Shown here piece after piece: positions 5,915 through 7,713 of a DNA stretch of 7,713 nucleotides (positions are counted from its first letter, which is position 1; each line of letters opens with the position of its first letter). A program made the position numbers and the translations under genes. This DNA is from Pseudomonadota bacterium (GTDB lineage Bacteria; Pseudomonadota; Gammaproteobacteria; Steroidobacterales; Steroidobacteraceae): NCBI GenBank assembly GCA_021781775.1, contig JAJXWE010000057.1, positions 1 to 7,713 on the forward strand. Reading direction: 5' to 3'. The notes beneath the pieces are model-generated. The model was not told the origin of the DNA, made no database searches, and worked only from the letters and a program-made list of their open reading frames with translations.

Positions 5915-6649
5915 ATGCGCAACGTGGCACTGATCCTGCGCCGCGAACTCGCGAGTTATTTCGCGACGCCGCTCGCGTACGTATTCATTCTCATCTTCCT
6001 GGTGCTGGCCAATGCCTTCACCTTCTACGTCGGCGGTTTCTACCAAAGCGGCCAGGCCGACCTGCGGCCGTTCTTCATGTTTCATCCCTGGCTGTACCTG
6101 TTCTTGATCCCGGCCCTGACCATGAAGCTGTGGGCCGAGGAGCGCAAATCCGGCAGCATAGAGCTGCTGATGACACTGCCGGTGCGGGCCTACGAGGCGG
6201 TGCTCGGTAAGTTCCTGGCCGCCTGGCTGTTCACCGCCCTCGCCCTGGCGCTCACCTTCCCGATCTGGATCACCGTCAACTATCTCGGTCATCCGGACAA
6301 CGGCGTCATCTTCGCCTCCTACCTGGGCAGCCTGCTGCTCGCCGGCGGCTTCCTCGCCATCGGCTCGTGCATGTCGGCGCTGACGCGCAACCAGGTGGTG
6401 GCCTTCATCCTCGGGGTCGTCGCCTGCTTCGTGCTGCTGCTCGCCGGCTACCCGATGGTGCTCGACGCCTTCCGCGGCTGGGCCCCCGAGACGCTGATCG
6501 AGGCGGTCGCCTCGCTGTCGCTGCTGACGCACTTCCAGTCGATCACCCGCGGCGTGCTCGAAGCACGCGACGTACTGTACTTCGCCATGCTGATCGCCTT
6601 CTTCCTGTTCACGACGACCGTGGCGGTCGATCTGCGCAAGGCGGACTAG
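5915..6649 (+). CDS. ABC-2 type transporter permease, GldF-like
   Basis: A 244-residue inner-membrane permease partner of the preceding ATPase. The N-terminus RNVALILRRELASYFATPLAYV is characteristic of GldF-type permeases. Hydrophobic segments lie at about 18-40, 58-72, 101-122, 134-153, 160-183 and 219-240, fitting six TM helices. The amphipathic coupling stretch AEERKSGSIELLMTLPV (74-90) after TM2 is the usual ATPase-contact region of ABC-2 permeases. The short cytoplasmic tail is DLRKAD. ATG 5915 is preferred over an in-frame TTG at 5891 that overlaps the upstream stop codon; a GGGGGA stretch (about 5906-5911) is a weak ribosome site. The next gene starts 9 bases after the TAG, so this is an operon. 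The gliding genes gldA/F/G named for Flavobacterium provide the family name only; the transported substrate is not known. Confidence 0.9.
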   Translation: MRNVALILRRELASYFATPLAYVFILIFLVLANAFTFYVGGFYQSGQADLRPFFMFHPWLYLFLIPALTMKLWAEERKSGSIELLMTLPVRAYEAVLGKFLAAWLFTALALALTFPIWITVNYLGHPDNGVIFASYLGSLLLAGGFLAIGSCMSALTRNQVVAFILGVVACFVLLLAGYPMVLDAFRGWAPETLIEAVASLSLLTHFQSITRGVLEARDVLYFAMLIAFFLFTTTVAVDLRKAD

Positions 6650-6652
6650 GAG
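6647..6652 (+). promoter_or_regulatory. Ribosome binding site TAGGAG overlapping the permease stop codon
   Basis: The TAG stop of the permease is part of TAGGAG, 6 bases before ATG 6659. Translation of the GldG-like gene is therefore likely coupled to that of the permease. Confidence 0.65.
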
Positions 6653-6658
6653 CGCGCC

Positions 6659-7713
6659 ATGATGAAACGCTCGACTCTCGGCTGGGGCTCGGTGGGCGCG
6701 CTCGCGCTGCTGCTCATCGGACTGACCATCATCTTCAACTACACGCTGGTGGGCTGGCAGGTCGACCTGACGCAGCACCATCTGTACACGCTGTCACGCG
6801 GCACGCGGCGCATCCTCAAGGGCATTCCCGAGCCGATCGACCTGTACTTCTTCTACTCGCGCAAGACCGCCGAGCGGGTCCCGCAGCTGCGCGCCTACGG
6901 CGATCACGTCGAGAACTTCCTGCGCGAGATCTCCTCGGCGGCCGACGGCAAGATCCGCCTGCACATCATCGACCCGCGACCATTCTCCGTCGAGGAGGAC
7001 CGGGCCGCCGCGCTCGGGGTGACCGGCACGCCGATGAACGATGCCGGCAGCAAGTTCTACTTCGGACTCGCCGGAACCAACTCCACCAACGGCCACCAGG
7101 CCATTGCGTTCTTCAACCCGCAGAAACAGCGCTTCCTCGAATACGACATCGCCAAGCTGATCTACCGCCTGGCGCACCCGAGCAAGCCGCGCGTCGAGTG
7201 GTACTCGGGCCTGCCGATGAGCGGTGGATTCAACCCGCAGAGCGGCCAGATGCGCCAGCCCTGGCTGGCCTACCGCCAGGCCGAGCAGCTCTATGATCTG
7301 CACGCGCTGGCGCCGGACGCGGCGGTCATTCCCATCGGCACCCGCGTGCTCGTCCTGGTCGATCCGCGCAACCTCTCGGCCGCCACCCGCTTCGCCATCG
7401 ACCAGTACGCGCTCGCCGGCGGACACATCATCGCCTTCGTTGATCCACTGGCCGAGACGGCCGCCACGCCTGGAGCGACCCCCCAGCCCGGCGGCACCGG
7501 CATGGCGCAGCTGCTCGCCTCCTGGGGCGTGCGCTACGACCCCGGTCAGGTCATCGCCGACCGCTCCCTCGCGCTCAACGTGGCCGGACCCGGCGGAGCG
7601 GCGAGCCTCGACCCGCTCATCGTCGGCCTCGGGCAGGCGCAGATGTCGCAGCACGACGTGATCACGGCCGGCCTCTCGAGCATCAACCTCGACACCGCCG
7701 GTTCGCTCAGCGC
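6659..7713 (+). CDS. GldG-like ABC transporter auxiliary protein (C-terminus cut by window edge)
   Basis: A membrane-anchored accessory component of the GldA-GldF-like transporter. The first 351 residues are visible, open to the window end. A short basic N-terminus (MMKRS) and one TM (about 10-30) are followed by a large extracytoplasmic region. YTLSRGTRRILKGIPEPIDLYFFYSR (43-68) and the region to about 170 (EYDIAKLIYRLAHPSKPRVEWYSGLP) match the GldG/ABC_transp_aux family. It continues with VLVLVDPRNLSAATRFAIDQYALAGGHIIAFVDP (230-263), a ThuA/GATase-like alpha/beta pattern. A Thr/Pro/Gly-rich linker (about 268-281) then follows. Full-length members usually run about 450-650 residues and end in a second TM, so a substantial part is missing. 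A DUF4340-type protein often follows and would be off-window. ATG 6659 was chosen for its TAGGAG; ATG 6662 is an equal alternative. The function is not established outside gliding bacteria. Confidence 0.88.
   Translation, partial: MMKRSTLGWGSVGALALLLIGLTIIFNYTLVGWQVDLTQHHLYTLSRGTRRILKGIPEPIDLYFFYSRKTAERVPQLRAYGDHVENFLREISSAADGKIRLHIIDPRPFSVEEDRAAALGVTGTPMNDAGSKFYFGLAGTNSTNGHQAIAFFNPQKQRFLEYDIAKLIYRLAHPSKPRVEWYSGLPMSGGFNPQSGQMRQPWLAYRQAEQLYDLHALAPDAAVIPIGTRVLVLVDPRNLSAATRFAIDQYALAGGHIIAFVDPLAETAATPGATPQPGGTGMAQLLASWGVRYDPGQVIADRSLALNVAGPGGAASLDPLIVGLGQAQMSQHDVITAGLSSINLDTAGSLS

Noticed and set aside
4797..5930. Minus-strand 377-codon frame opposite the GldA-like ATPase
   Set aside because: Antisense to an ATPase with all catalytic motifs; its translation has no recognisable domain and is rich in His, Arg, Gln and Asp, as expected of a complementary frame.
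5642..6781. Minus-strand 379-codon frame opposite the permease
   Set aside because: The translation is Gln/Glu/His/Arg-rich, the usual antisense image of hydrophobic TM codons; no domain or ribosome site.
6794..7654. Minus-strand 286-codon frame opposite the GldG-like gene
   Set aside because: Antisense to a well-supported family member, with no motif of its own.

Overview
The window is GC-rich DNA (roughly 70% G+C by eye) with tightly packed genes. It looks like a chromosomal segment from a Gram-negative proteobacterium, most likely a high-GC gammaproteobacterium. This rests on a YbhG/YbhF-type export system with a CecR-like TetR regulator, a PcaR/PobR-type IclR regulator, sigma70-like -10 boxes such as TACGAT and TACACT, and a candidate RpoE-type promoter. 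No RNA genes, insertion sequences, CRISPR arrays or phage genes were seen.

Left part (1-2521, minus strand): a membrane-fusion (HlyD/YbhG) gene is followed, with a 4-base GTGA stop/start overlap, by a tandem-domain ABC ATPase (YbhF) that runs off the left edge. The matching permeases (YbhS/YbhR type) would be expected beyond that edge. A CecR-like TetR gene (2635-3357, plus) is transcribed divergently. The shared 113-bp gap is the only AT-rich stretch noticed. It carries interleaved divergent promoter candidates and three separate dyad symmetries, so the regulator probably controls both itself and the exporter.

Middle (3358-4915, plus): an IclR-family regulator of the beta-ketoadipate (PcaR/PcaU/PobR) type with no catabolic genes beside it, then a small six-TM rhomboid protease with a complete catalytic dyad and a possibly leaderless transcript.

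Right part (4920-7713, plus): a three-gene cluster resembling GldA-GldF-GldG. It holds an ABC ATPase, an ABC-2 permease and a membrane-anchored GldG-like auxiliary protein cut by the window end. The close spacing indicates one operon. A GGAACTT...TCTAT element just upstream suggests control by an RpoE-type envelope-stress sigma factor. In non-gliding proteobacteria the substrate of these GldAFG-like systems is not established, so this operon and its control are the least understood part of the window.

Every gap over 100 bases is accounted for. There is no stretch above 300 bases without a gene.
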